Of a stretch of 64,000 nucleotides of DNA, positions 1-12,500 are shown piece by piece (within the stretch, counting starts at the first letter, position 1; each line of letters starts with the position of its first letter). The notes beneath the pieces were generated by a model. The model was not told where the DNA came from. It worked only from the letters and a program-made list of their open reading frames with translations, and made no database searches. The DNA is from Heligmosomoides polygyrus polygyrus (Eukaryota > Nematoda > Chromadorea > Rhabditida > Heligmosomidae): assembly GCA_947396885.1 (NCBI GenBank), contig OX377202.1, positions 106,390,198 through 106,454,197 on the forward strand. The letters run 5' to 3'. The translations under genes and the position numbers were made by a program.

Positions 1-219
1 TCGCATTTCTCCAGAGTCCGGATGATTGGATGATTCGGATAGTGGCAATTTCGTGGACGCCGGATTTTTGGGTGATTCGGATAAGGACGATTTTGCGGAC
101 ACAGGACTTTTGGATGGTTCAGATAAGGGCCATTTCGCGGGGCCGGATAATTGAATGATTCGGATAGAGATACCCGAAGCGGTATCCGAAAATGGTTCAT
201 TCAGATCCAGTGTATACTA
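1..219. mobile_element. Partial hAT-like non-autonomous element with 42-bp repeats
   Basis: This is a degenerate tandem array with a unit of about 42 bp (core GATTCGGATA plus a CCGGA block). It is the reverse complement of the repeats at 61.3-61.5 and 63.5-63.7 kb. Read on the minus strand, the inner end near 219 starts TAG, then TGGATCTGAA and CATTTTCGGAT, resembling the terminus at 61256. I infer that this is one end of a second copy of the same element, cut by the window edge. Its target duplication cannot be checked. Confidence 0.6.
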
Positions 220-623
220 CAGCCAAGCAGGTTGAGACTCCCTCAACATAACGGAACGGCAAAGATTGGCCTTAACACAGATGTGCCCGGAAAGAGGCTC
301 AAATAGTTACCGAGGCAGCGCTGGCTTGGTAAGCTGCATGTGGAGCTGAAGGACACTGCCGAACAAGCGATTGATCGCGTAAAAAGATGTCACCATTCCA
401 GAACAGCGGACCATGCCTCGAAGTGAGAAAAACGCAAAAAAAAAAGACCGTAAATTGGTGCAAGACTTTTCGATCGACGTAATATATGGAGTCCTCAACC
501 TATTTCTTAGGTTAACTACTTCATATATTAGACTGATCTTCTTAAGCTACAGTGGCTAGCTGATGCCTTTTGTCAGCGATCAGTTTCTCGAGATACCTTA
601 TCATAAGAAGAATGTGAAAATAC

Positions 624-1252
624 CGTCTCATATGATGTCTTTTTGCTTTTCATGTTATTATAAATAAGAGCACCGGTGAGTGCCAACGACCCGGGAAACA
701 AGATGTAGAATGTAAACATTACTATCATGTGACCTGAAATCTCAACATATTATATCCACAGCAAGGATCTCAGGTAACGAGCTAGCTTAGCTCATTGAAG
801 TGTGGCGCTTTCCGTATGTTGTAGCTTCTGTTTTAATAAAACTACTAACCTTTCGTACTGATTTTCAGTGCATGCGGTTGAGGTAGGACCATTTGAATGC
901 GACTCAAATGAATGCCAACGAATGCCACGAAGATAAGATTGATACAGATAAACGTGAGAATTATGAATAAGGCTGACAGCTCTTGTCCTATAGCAACTAC
1001 GCCGGCTGAGTATCCCATAGGCATTGGGAAGAATATTACAGGAATGGAAACGAACGAAAACGCGGTGTCATAGCCCATCAAGAACACTTGATGCATGAAC
1101 ATATTCGCACGATAGGATACACTGAATCGATCCGGGCAGGAGACGATGCAATACATTGCTAGGATGTTGCTAAGTGGTCCCACAAATGAGAGCACATTTA
1201 GGGCTCTAATATAGTAAATGGGATGTTGATCGAGTTTCTCGCACTCCATCAT
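624..1252 (-). CDS. Srh-like chemoreceptor A, 5' exons only (runs off left edge)
   Basis: Seven-transmembrane chemoreceptor of the nematode Str superfamily, expected in the membrane of sensory neurons. Exon 1 (850-1252) starts at the ATG of MMECEK, one base after an AG acceptor-like site, as in all paralogues here. It encodes TM1, TM2, a PVIFFPMPMGYSAG loop and TM3. Exon 2 (624-733) encodes TM4 and ends ETV, before GTATTT. Exon lengths of 403 and 110 bp equal those of genes B-E. Exons 3-5 were not found in 1-620 and should lie to the left of the window, since introns 2 and 3 reach several kb in paralogues. No lesion is seen in these two exons. The family assignment comes from motifs only. Confidence 0.8.
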
Positions 1253-1581
1253 TCTGAACAAGATAAATTTCTTCACGAATTCCGAATAAAATGAATTTGC
1301 GGTGGTTAGATAGAGAGGACTTAGCTAGAGCACAGTCAGATGTTTACGCATGTCTTGGCTGTTGACAGGGCGGTTTTTGGGTTTTGACATTCGTGTACAA
1401 TGAGGTGACAGGAACAGCTGCGTCACGAAACTTGCTTCTGCTCTAGAAGCAATGGAATCGCAAGCAATTGCTTCGAGTTGGTTAGATGGGGCGGATATGA
1501 CGGAACTATGGACAACAGCCGAACCAAAATGCAGTTGAAAACGATGACTTCGATATTGCGAGTTGGTGTGCATTGCATATA

Positions 1582-2470
1582 CAGGGTGCGCATTAATTAT
1601 GAGCCGCAAACAATTGAATTGTCATAGTAACGCAAACAATTCAAAGCAGAGAAAAACACTGTGTTATTTTTATTAACATCCTTCACGATCAAAAATTACA
1701 ACCTTCATTCAATGTGCCCTCCTCTCGCGTGTATGCAGCTTCTCAGACGAGTTAAAAAGGCGTCGCAGGTGGCAAGCACCGCAGGATCGTTTTCAGTGAC
1801 GCGAAAGTTTTCAAAATAGAACCTTTCGTGAATCCACAAAACGATCGGATCTTCGCAGCAGATAAGAAGCAGGTCATTTCTAGAGGAAAAGTCATCGGGA
1901 AACATCCGAGCTCTGTTATTGTTTGGGGTGCGGTAACCTCAAATGGGAAAACGCCACTTGTGTTCATCGATGCTGGAGTGAAGATCAATAAGGAACTGTA
2001 CTTGAAATCGGCCTCGAGAAAGTTTTGAAGCCATGGTCCATTTCTCACTTCGGGGACAAGCGATGGTGCTTTCAACAGGACTCGGCTTCTGCACACAAGT
2101 CGAGTGTCGTCCAGCAGTGGTGTCAAAGCGAGCTTCCAGATTTCATCGCCAACGGAGAATGGCAATCAAATTCACCAGATCTAGAGCACAACATCTCAGC
2201 TACAAATAGAAGAACTTGGAATCGCCCAAAGTTGCATTTTCGAAAGCGTGGAATTTCGACGAGGACTATCTGAGTGCCGCCGGCGACGTCTTCGTGACTC
2301 GTCTGAGAAGCTGCATAAGCCAAGAGAAGGACACTTTGGTTGAATGAAGATTGTAATTTTTGATTGCTAAGGACCTTAACAAGGACTGCGAAATGTTAGC
2401 CTTCCTCTTGAATTGTTTGCGTTACTATGGCACTTCGATTATTTGAGGCCCATAATTAATGGGTACCCTG
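1582..2470 (+). mobile_element. maT-like (Tc1/mariner) element, rearranged foldback derivative
   Basis: The ends are inverted repeats starting CAGGGTGCGCATTAATTATG (left) and, on the minus strand, CAGGGTACCCATTAATTATG (right), flanked by TA. The plus-strand interior encodes a transposase fragment with WCFQQDSASAHKSS, WCQSELPDF and SPDL, the second and third catalytic blocks of the Tc1/mariner DDE/D fold. The transposase 3' end is present twice: plus strand at 2228-2345 (TRLRSCISQEK) and minus strand at 1705-1810 (TRLRSCIHARGGHIE). The N-terminal half is missing. At 889 bp it is a non-autonomous remnant. Confidence 0.8.
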
Positions 2471-2472
2471 TA

Positions 2473-3345
2473 CATACGTAGTCTTGGTTTTCGATACCGA
2501 GATTTCTTCGCGCAAGGTGCAAGAAGCGCTTTGAATTTCTGCTTGAAATCCATGAATAAACAAGGGTATTCTCATGACTCTCATCCGATACTGGTCTACC
2601 AACCCTGAATGGTAGCGACATAGCTACATTCAGAGGTGGAAAGACGCGTGAGTTCATCTTGTTCATTTTGGAATTTCGTGTTGCGTTGTTGGCTTTCTGC
2701 CAAAAGCGACAGTGCATTTAAAAACATTTAGCTGGTGTGCGAAATAAAATTTTCAACCATCTTTATGCCTCTGAGGATGGCGGAGCGGTCGAAACGTGAG
2801 ATCTCAAATAAATGTTTCCACCTAACGACCGTGATGGCACAGAAGAAGCAACGAAAGTGAACATTGATGCTGAGCATTCAAGATGAGGGGAAGTGAAGAA
2901 TGCCACACATGTTTTGAAAAAAAAGCTCTGATGCGAAAATTAACGGAAACAGACGCGGATGCGTACCGCATCAACATGAATTAAACGCACGCTCTCCCAT
3001 CACCCTGGCGCTTAGTCATCCAAGCTATATGCAAGATCCGTTTGTGTCATCTGGGGTTGCTATTTGTGGAATATTCATAGTGGGGTCAGCTGTCTGCATA
3101 TGAAATAACTCTATAAAAAGAAAAGTTTAAGAACGCGCCTTCCTGCTCATCTCTGAGCAATTTCGGTAACAAATTTATTTTTAAATAGAAAGATGCTCTG
3201 ATGATAGAGAAGATTCAAAACATTTTTACCGGGAAAGTTATTTGGTGAGTTGGTAGGTTTCTGCAGAGCAGAACTCTTAAAGCTAACATTAGGAATGCCT
3301 ATCGTGGAATTCTATCACTGAAGTGAAGAAGGCATTAATTTGATG
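2473..3345. other. Intergenic, no gene recognised
   Basis: No coding or repeat structure could be identified. Around 2768-2815 there is a short GAGGATGGCGGAGCGGTCGA motif followed by AATAAA, which resembles a LINE 3' end. Confidence 0.4.
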
Positions 3346-3347
3346 TA

Positions 3348-4659
3348 TTAGGTTGGCAACTAAATTCGTGGACTCGTTCGTGGTCATTTCAACTAGTAGA
3401 GACTATCAGGTTATTTGTACATAAATTTCCTTGCTTTTTCCACTGTTTGAAACCAACTATCTGTACTTCTGGAAACTACTTTTGCTGTTCTTCCTTTCCG
3501 ATTTAGTGGGAAGTTTTTCAATCTGAAAAGCATAGACACAGAGTCACTATTCACGAGCGCCTTGTTCATGGGTAGCAGCTCGACCACTTTGCAACTGAAG
3601 CCCGACAGAACATATGTGTAGCTGTAGGGAATGATGTTGTCCAATGATCGACAGTGTTCAATTGGTTCAAGAGGTTCCGTGATGGTAACATTGAAACTGA
3701 AGACAAGCGACGACCGATTACCCTTGATCGTCGAGCTGTAATTAGTGCCATCGAAATCAGAGCTTGACAAAAGGAAAAACAAGAAAAGGAAATCAGAGCT
3801 TGACAACGCGAATGTTGGTACTCCAATTTAAGTGCTGAAATATCTATATTGAGAAGATTCTGCACAGCGTTGGCTTCTCTGTAAAGCTCGCTAATAGGTG
3901 CCTCACGACTTCACTTTATCGCAGAGGAAGAAGCGTGTGGATGCCGCAGAAGAATTGTTGGGCCTTCACAAGCAGGAACCATTTCTACATTCTACATGTT
4001 GTGAAAAGGTAGCATGTGATGAAAAGTAGATTCCACTGGATAATCGTCAGCGTTCTGACAAGTGGCCTAGCAAAATAGAAGCCGCTGCCAACGTCTAAGC
4101 CTGACCTTACCAAAGGAAGGTGATGCTATCTGTTTGGTGGTGTCGGGAAGGTGTTTGTTATCTTCTGGAAACTCATCGAGAGCGGTTTCAGCATTTGATG
4201 CCGAAGTCTACTCTTCTCAGCTTGACCGCGTGCAGGCTGAACTCTGTCAGAATCGGTTCTGGCAGTTCTACAGAAGTGGCATTATCCTACAGCAGAATAA
4301 CGCTGGACCACACGTCGCGAACCGGACTCTTCAAAAAATCGAAGACCTTGGACGGGAGCGTCTAACTCATCTACCTTACACCCCAGGCTATGCGCCAGTG
4401 GCTACCACCTTTCTCGTTCGCTGCAGCACTAATTGAATGGAGGACGATTTACCAATGTGCTCCAGGTCAAAACGCACCTCCAAGGATTTTTTGCCTCAAA
4501 ACCAAAAGAATTCTACAGTCGTAGGATGGATCACCTACCTGATAAATGGTAAGCAGTTCTGTGTTCCAATGGATCTTACTTTGATTAAAGATTGTTATTT
4601 GTTAATGAACACTTTTGTTGAAGATGTATGAGAGTCCAGGAATCCAGTTGTCAACCTAA
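3348..4659 (+). mobile_element. Decayed mariner element
   Basis: The inverted ends TTAGGTTGGCAACTAAATT (left) and TTAGGTTGACAACTGGATT (right, minus strand) are flanked by TA; the span is 1,312 bp. Transposase blocks on the plus strand fall in several frames: a helix-turn-helix region with FNWFKRFRDGN near 3650-3690, then KKRVDAAEELLGLHKQEPF near 3930-3980, CDEK followed by a stop where W is expected near 4020, and a C-terminal catalytic block near 4290 reading QQNNAGPHVA. The second catalytic Asp is replaced by Asn there. Frameshifts and stops are frequent. This is an inactive copy. Confidence 0.85.
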
Positions 4660-4699
4660 TAGTTATTGACTATAAACTAATCAACCACCTGATCCCAAC

Positions 4700-6550
4700 C
4701 TCTTGCACACCATTCTATACTCTGCAACCCTCAGCTACTAACGGTGGAACTGATAAATTGCCTTATAGATCATCTAAAGCTTCACTAAGAGCCACCTCCT
4801 TTACGGTTAGAGTTGGTTTGAAGTACTCCAATTGGAGCAAGACGAGAACTGTGCCCACGTCTTCTGCTTCTTGCAAACTTATAGCAAAGGCGACTACACT
4901 CTGCGCAGAATAAGCAGTCATGTGGCAGTTCTTCCACACTTCTAGTCATTTCTTGCAAAGGAGTTTCAGAAGGTCTTTAACCAATCCGCTTGCAGTAGTT
5001 CAGCGTTTTTCGGCTCCCAGGACTATGCATTACCTAGTTTCTCCCAAAAGGGACCTACGCTGTGGTTCCATAAGGAGGAGATTTTCGACATATTAATTAA
5101 ATGGCCCAAGTCTTTCTCAACGTCCCCGGATCATCTACCATTAACGTTTATTAAACAAGTGGCGGATTGTATTGCTTATCCATTAGAACTAATTTTCAGT
5201 TCGAGCTATATGAGAGCTGTGGTTCCTACAAGGTGGAAACATGCTGTTATTACGCCAATTCGCAAAAAGCCACCATTCAATCAACCAGGTAATTACCGAC
5301 CTGTCAGTATAACCTCTGTATTCGTTAGAGCTTTGAAAAGATTGTAAAGAGACACATGCTGGATCATATTGAAGAGCACAACATCATCTCTAAGGGCAGT
5401 TTGTTTTCTGAAACAACGCTCGGTGGAAACAGCTGTTCTTTCTGCTCTAAACGAGTGGACTAAATCTATGGACCGTAGAAAGCACACAGACATTGTATTT
5501 TTCGACTTTTCAAAAGCCTTCGACAAGGTTCCTAAGAAAAATTATTGTACAAGATGGGAAGGGTAGGTATACATCCTATGATTGTACACTGGATAAAGAG
5601 TTTTCTTTCGGGCAGAACCTATCAAGTCAGAGTAGGAGGAGAGTATTCATCAGTTTATTCTGCCCCAGTGGTGTTCCACAGAGTGGAGTGCTATCGCCAT
5701 TACTTTTTCTTTTGTATACGAATGAGATTCCTGATTCAGTTCAAAGGTTTGGAGTGTCTTGTAAAATTCACGCGGACGATATAAAGGTCTATAGAGAAGT
5801 CGACAATCGAGAAGCCTACTGTAATGTCCAAGCGGCTATAAATTTTGTAGAGAAATGGGTAAGCACCTGAGAATTACCCTTTTCGGCTGAAAAATCGCAT
5901 TGTCTTCTGATACAATCTAAATCTTAAAGTCACCGTCCAACATACACACTCAACGGGTCAATTTTAGAGCAACTTACAAGTGCACGAGATTTACGTTTCC
6001 ATTTCTCGAGTAACCTAAACTTTGAGCATCATTATAAAGCACTTGTAAAGAAGGCCAACCACCGAATTTATAACTTGTTTAAGGTACTGATAACCAAAGA
6101 TCAACCTTCTTTTCTGAGAGCCTACAAATCTTCGTAAGGCCCATTGTAGAATTAGAGTTTTCAGTCCCTGTTAAAAGAAGGACATAAAACTCTTTGAAAG
6201 TGTTCAGAATAACTTTACCCTGAGCTTTTTCTAATGTGTCGGGTCTAAATTACGACAATATTCTGAGTGGGTCTGACAGGGTCAAAATGCTTGGGTTGTC
6301 TAGCCTTGAGACTAGACGAAAGCGAGCAGATTTAATTATGTTGTTCAAAGTTCTGACAGGAAGAGTTTCCATTGACCCAATTGGGTTTTTTGGCGCCCCT
6401 TGGACAACTGACAGAAAAGTGCATCTTCGACTCTACCTGCCACAAGAATTTCACTTCTAGAGACAACTTTATTCTCAACCCGGCTAATAGCTGTGTAATA
6501 GTGTCGGCGTACCCACAACGTCACTGCTTATTGAATACATCAAGGAATTT
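4700..6550 (+). mobile_element. CR1-like non-LTR retrotransposon, decayed RT fragment
   Basis: Plus-strand reverse transcriptase blocks appear in order: PIRKKPPFNQPGNYRPVSIT (5250-5310), FFDFSKAFDKVP (5500-5535), SFLSGRTYQVRVGGEYSS (5600-5650), SGVPQSGVLSPLLFLLYTNE (5670-5725), and a catalytic block reading HADD instead of YADD (5770-5785). The thumb and C-terminal part continues (LGLSSLETRRKRADL near 6295) to about 6550. Several frameshifts make it non-functional. Its 3' part abuts the last exon of receptor B on the opposite strand. No poly(A) or microsatellite tail is visible. Confidence 0.85.
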
Positions 6551-9500
6551 GTGTGCCATGCGTATGACCTTCTTTCGATAGGGTCTCACGGATACTACCA
6601 TGATGACAGCCGAAACAATACCGTAGAATCCCATCGAAACGAAGCATAAATTTCCAAGCACTAAAGTAAAGATTTGATGATTGATCAGCAATCTGAGCGA
6701 CTTGAACAGGCTCACCTTGTGTGTTCACTATAGAAAAAGCAAATACAAATAAAACGATGGTTACTGGTATGACGAAAAACACTAGTAGCGCAGTCAGCTA
6801 AACAAATGCATATTAGATGTTATAAGGTTGTAATGATAGTTCTGTCAGTTTTCGAGGTTTATATTCAAAAATCCATAACCCAGCTCAGAGAGCACCTATT
6901 CAATAATAATAAAGAAGCAGAAAGTCACCGGAAGCGAGTGGGGTTTTGTGTCGTTTCTCAATTGTTTTTGTTTGTTTTCCTAATGAAGGATGATCGACAG
7001 AAGAGCACTCGGTTCGGGCTAGCTTTGGTGAACACATTGCATGATGATAATCTCTAGGGTTCGTTAAACATTAACATGAGAATCTTTGAAACGTGTACAA
7101 ATGGGTCGTCATGCATGAAGTATTGAAGCACTGCCAGTCGTACACTTCAGAAATGACAGCTCCAGTTTAGCGTTTTCTCTATGCCCGTTATATCTGCTAC
7201 ACTTTCTCCCTTAGGCCTATGGTATACTCCCTACGCAGCGACGCACGATTGCACAGCGACAGCGATGCCTCGCGACGCGCGGTCGATACAGGTGCAAAAA
7301 TAGTGCACGACGGCCGTAGCGCGGGACTATGTTCCTCTTCCGCCAAACGGAGGTACAACACCCCTCTGCGACGCGTCACGGGATCGACTACGCGACAACT
7401 GACATGCGCGACACGCATTGCGCCGTCTGCCTCTGTAGTGAATGCGCATCATTGACAGTTGCCTAAGCCCGTCGCCGGCGCGACGCGGGAGTTTACCATA
7501 GGCGTTAATCTTTGGCTAAGACTCCTGAGGTTTAGATGGTAGTCAACAGTTCGCGTGCCGTACATTGCACGGGTCCAATCAATGCCGTTTAACACTACTA
7601 AATACGCGACACACTACACGATGCAGCAATACATTACAACAGCAATGCACTACAAAAGCAATATACTACAGCGAGCAGATGTATGTCTAGCGTTGTCTTC
7701 GTTGCGTTTGGGAAATAATTGCATACTGCATTCAGTTAAGCTTACTTGTACATCTTCTTTTATTTCTGTTTGTTTATTTTTGTGCGTTCTAAAGCGCTCT
7801 AAAAAATTATTTGAAAGATCCCACTCATCACGTTTGTGACAACCAGGCAACGGCCACTAATGGCGAATAAGACAGAAAAACTAGCAACTGAGACCTAAGA
7901 CTGTAACTACTGAATAAACTGAAGAACTGCATCGATTTGGGAAAGAGGGTTAAAGAAAAAGGAAAGAAAATGTGAATAGAAAGCCCATAAGTATGAGAAG
8001 GGTGAATTGGAGCAGTCATTCGATTTCTGACTTGCCATTTCGAGAACAGACGATTTCAAAAACAAAGGGCTGTAAATACTAAGCGAATGTAAATACTAAG
8101 CTTCTTAATTTATTTAAATAATGTCGCGCACATGTGTATAGGTACCAGAATTCGACGCCTGATGGAACAACTAAAAGTTTTAATCAACTATGAGCCTGCA
8201 GCAATTCGGCTGATAATAAATGGGTGGAATAAAAGAATGAAACACGCAAATCAAAAATGACTCTTGCGTGAAAATCTTCAAGCAATACTGCTTTGTTAAC
8301 GTTATTCTAGTGTTACTCCCGTCGGCACAATCTTCGTTGCTTTGCCTTTACAAAACGGGTAAAAATGTATTAGTTTTTTTTGAACGTTGGAGTAAACAGC
8401 GTCCTCTTATCGTCTTAGAGAGTGAAAGCACGTACCTGGAGGTAAACTAGAGCGGTAATTCGCTTTTGCAGTAATTTGGTGGACTGCGATAAATACCGAG
8501 TTTGTTGTGCACACGACATTGATGCAATGGTTAGAATGACCAACAGCGGTACTGTGATTACCGCTTGAACTGTAGGATTCAAAACAAGGGGCATCACGCT
8601 TGATGTATCAATCGCAACGACAACATGTTTCATTAGAGATCCTGCACAGGTGAACTGCTGAAAATTTAGATGTTAGATGGGGGCTTATCTTGGCCCTGAT
8701 TGATCAACGATGGAGTCGGTAAAACGCGAAATTGCCTAACCGGCTCCTTGCTAGAAACTCGTTGCCACTGGTTCAGGCACTACCTGTGGAGCGTTAACGA
8801 TACTTCACCGCGTCTTTTCTCCGACGCTCTAACCGGGCAACCGTTACAGCGGTTTGCTCCGTTAACCTACCACGCCGCGTGCTGAGGAATTAAGGTATGT
8901 GGAGGTTTCGGGATAAGTTACATCGTTACCGGATAAATCGTTGATGAATCTGGGCCTTTGTCTCGACGTCCATCTCACGTCGAATACCTACGAAAGTATC
9001 CGGCTCCCTTAACGTGCTGAGTTGCTGTCCTCAGTTTCTTTTGGTTCAGTGTTCCTGCATGGCGCTGCTCTGTCGGTATACGATGGTCCGTTCCCTTCTG
9101 ACCATCTGTGAGCTAATGTAATTGCGCGATCAGCAACAAGGTGCGCCTCCGATCGGCCTACTCGCGCGCACACTAAAGCCCTCTGCACACTTTTGTGGCA
9201 ACCTAGCAGTCCTATCTTTAAGCATGGGGCAGAGACGCAGAGTCACGGCGCGCGGCAAAACTAGCCTCGCGCGGCCTGCCGCTGATGTGCCGCCTACGCG
9301 GCAGATGCGGCAGACGCGGTGCCGCCTACGCGGCAGACGCGGTGGCAGCGGCAGTAATCTTTCAAGGCATTGTTGCCGCATTGGCCAGTGTTATACTCCC
9401 GCGGGAGCATCCGCGGAACGTCCGCGGACTAGGGGTGCACCGCGGACAGCGGGCGTGCGGGGCGCAGCGATTGGCCAGGTGAGGGATCTCGACGCGATTT

Positions 9501-12500
9501 CCGTCCTTCCGCGGACGCTCCCGCGGGAGTATAAAGGCTTTCGCACACTTTCGCCGCCACGCGGCAGCCCTATCTTTAAGCATGGGGCAGAGACGCAGAA
9601 TCGCCTCGCGAGGCAAATCGATATCCATGGCAATCGTTGTGCCGCCGCCGCGTGGCGGCGAAAGTGTGCGAAGGCCTGTGTTATACTTCGGCCCGTCGCT
9701 TGTTGTCAGTGACATCGTCGGCACCGTCGATGACGTCGTCGGTGCCGTTGGCAACGTCGCCGACAAGAGTCTGGAACAGCGGCGACACCCTCTCGGGGAC
9801 GCCGTGTTGCGCGACCTGCTAGTCAGTGCGTAGTAGCCCCCACAACATAGCGTCGGCGACGTCACCGACGCATCGCTGAAGTACAGCATAGGCCTTAGTG
9901 TGCACGCGAGCGCGACGCGATGTTATGATAAGCTCACATATCGATCGCTCCACCCGATGAATCGGAATATCTTTCCTATATACAAGGTGGTTGAAAATTT
10001 CTGGCAATTTTTAAAGTATTTCAGCAGCACGAAAAAACCACATAACCGAAACAGATTTTCAAACAAAAATATTAACTACTTCGTTACATCAATAACAACA
10101 GAACAAACAGAAAAATTCACAACAAGAGGTCAAAATTGTCTTCTTTGGCTTCAATACGTTTTCGCAGTCGTTTTGTGAAGTCGCTGACGATGGTCGCACA
10201 CTGATTCTCTGTGATCTCGTCCCAGGATCGCATCAACGCTGCTTTCAGCTGCTCCACAGTTTCTTGTAGTGAAGATCTTCTGCTCCATGACTGATCACAC
10301 CGAATGTCCGTCGGGATGAGATCAGGCAAGTTGGATGGTCACATGGGTACTTATGAACCAAAGCACCCGCGGTGCCGTCCCCGGGAAACAGATAAACGCG
10401 ACAACCCCACGGCACCACGGACCCTCTGCTTCATAAGTACCGTCAGAGGTTCCCGCTTCAAAAGCCTGGGAAGAGCTCTGCGCAAGAGGCAATCGTGGAT
10501 TTGGCGGAATGCGCAGGTGCTCAGTCCTGCTGAAGAGAAAATTCGGTTTTGCCAAAATAGCACGGCTCCAATACGTCGCGGAATATATATTGCTGGTACC
10601 TGACAGCGTTGATCTTGACGTTGTACTCCATGAAAGCCTGTGGCGTCTTTGCGGTAGCGCATATCCCAGCACACACCACCACCGAGGCTGCGGAATGACT
10701 GCGGCTGATGGTCCTTGCGGCCGTCGTCTTCTGCTGACCCTTTCTGAGCAGCTGCCGGCGATTCTGATGGTTGTGAACCGGCTGGACCGTCGTGAAAATC
10801 TTCTCTTCAGTGAACAGTACCTTCGCCAAGCGACCACCGCCGACCAGCCGGCGCCTTCGCCTGCATTTCTTCATTTCTTTTTTGCATTTCTTTCTTCTCT
10901 CAGCTTTCATCGCGTCTTGAGGAAGTGAATACGAGCGACTTTGTAGCTATGTAATCGCTAGTTTCTCCTGGGTATATTTTGGGCTCGCTCTTTACTGATC
11001 CCAAGATCCGTAGCCGTCTTATTCATGGACACCTCAGAATTGCGGCGAATGCGACAACGAACATTGCTGATCTTCTCTGGTATTGTCGCCATGATGGGAC
11101 GGCCGCTGCAGGGACGGTTCAAGGTTCTGCCAGTCTCCTTGTGGCGCTTTACAATCTTGTAGGCGGTCATTTGTTTGAAGCCGGTTGCCCGAACTATGTC
11201 CGCGGTCTTCACTCCCGTCTTGTGCAAGTCGACGACGGTGACACGTTGACTTTCACGAAACATAACACAAACGCTACTAAAAACAAGAAAACTGGAGCAA
11301 CACATTCTAAATCAAAATTGCGCGAGGAATACAAAGGAATCAAGAGAAGCGACAAAAAACCTCAATTTCAAGGTCAGAAGTAGCGGCGAAAAAATTGCCA
11401 GTGCTCTTCAGCGACCTTGTATATCTGTGAAGATAACCAGTAGGTGGGGCTGGTGGATATCAAATGGAGCCGGTCGTGATTTGCTATTTAGCTAAGTCCT
11501 GCTTATGGAAGAGTGCTCTGCCCTCACTAGGTTACCCAAGGCGCAGAATTTTCATGCGCCATTAAAAGTGAATAGGACCGGAATTTTCGCTTTCCCTACG
11601 ATTATCAGATTTTTCAGCTAGCAGGCGTTCGAAGAATTGCTAAAATATTCAGCTGTACCAGGGCAACATTGAATTCCAAGTTAGGCGCTGCCGGTTGGGC
11701 GATGCTCCTTGGGTTTCAATGTGAAATGGGAGATTCTCTTTTCATTCTTCTATTACATTCCAGGTCACTTAATTTAAACTGGACACTGATGTGACCACAC
11801 TTGCCAGGGATCATGTATCATCAGACAAATTACGACGACTAGTATAAAAATGGGGTGAACGGAATCGCGACATATTTTTGTAATGTATGATAGTTAAGAG
11901 AGCCCGGTAGCAACAGTGAAAAAAGAACAGCGAAAGCGATTGGAGATAATGTAGCAACCGTTTCAAATACAGCCTTTTTGTTCCTCATGTTATTGTAGCA
12001 AAGTGCACCAGTGATTACCAGCGATCCCGAGAATAATGTATAGATTCCAGACATAGTCAGAATATGACCTGAAAAATTCTCTCTCCTTAAAATTCTGCTC
12101 GAAAATTAGCATGCACAATCAACATATTTTTATTGATTCCGGTTCAGATGGAGCTAATTTAACTATAACGTTTCGTCAGAATATTAACTTATCGTAGAAG
12201 TATTAGAAGAGACTAACCTTTCGTGCTGATCTTCAATTTATGCGACTGTGGCAATATCATTTGGATTCGACTCAAATGAATACCAATAAATGTTACAAAG
12301 AGTAAATTGATGAGCACAAAGATGATAATCGTTAAAAGACACAACATATCCGGCGTGATGGCAGCTAATCCAGCGGAATATCCCATTGTCATTGGAAAGA
12401 ATATTACAGGAATAGCGATGAGAGAAAATAAAATGTTGAAAGCCATTAAGAACAGCTGCAGCATAAACATGTTCGCACGATAGATTATGCTGAATCGGTC

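Noticed and set aside
307..498. Minus-strand open frame faintly like a transposase segment (FFSLRGMV)
   Set aside because: Only one short motif resembles Tc1/mariner transposases and no termini were found; too weak to annotate.
9122..9889. Long open frames of 175-196 codons in CG-rich DNA
   Set aside because: They cross the inverted arms of several MITEs on both strands; length is a result of high GC and few stop codons, with Arg/Ala-rich low-complexity products.
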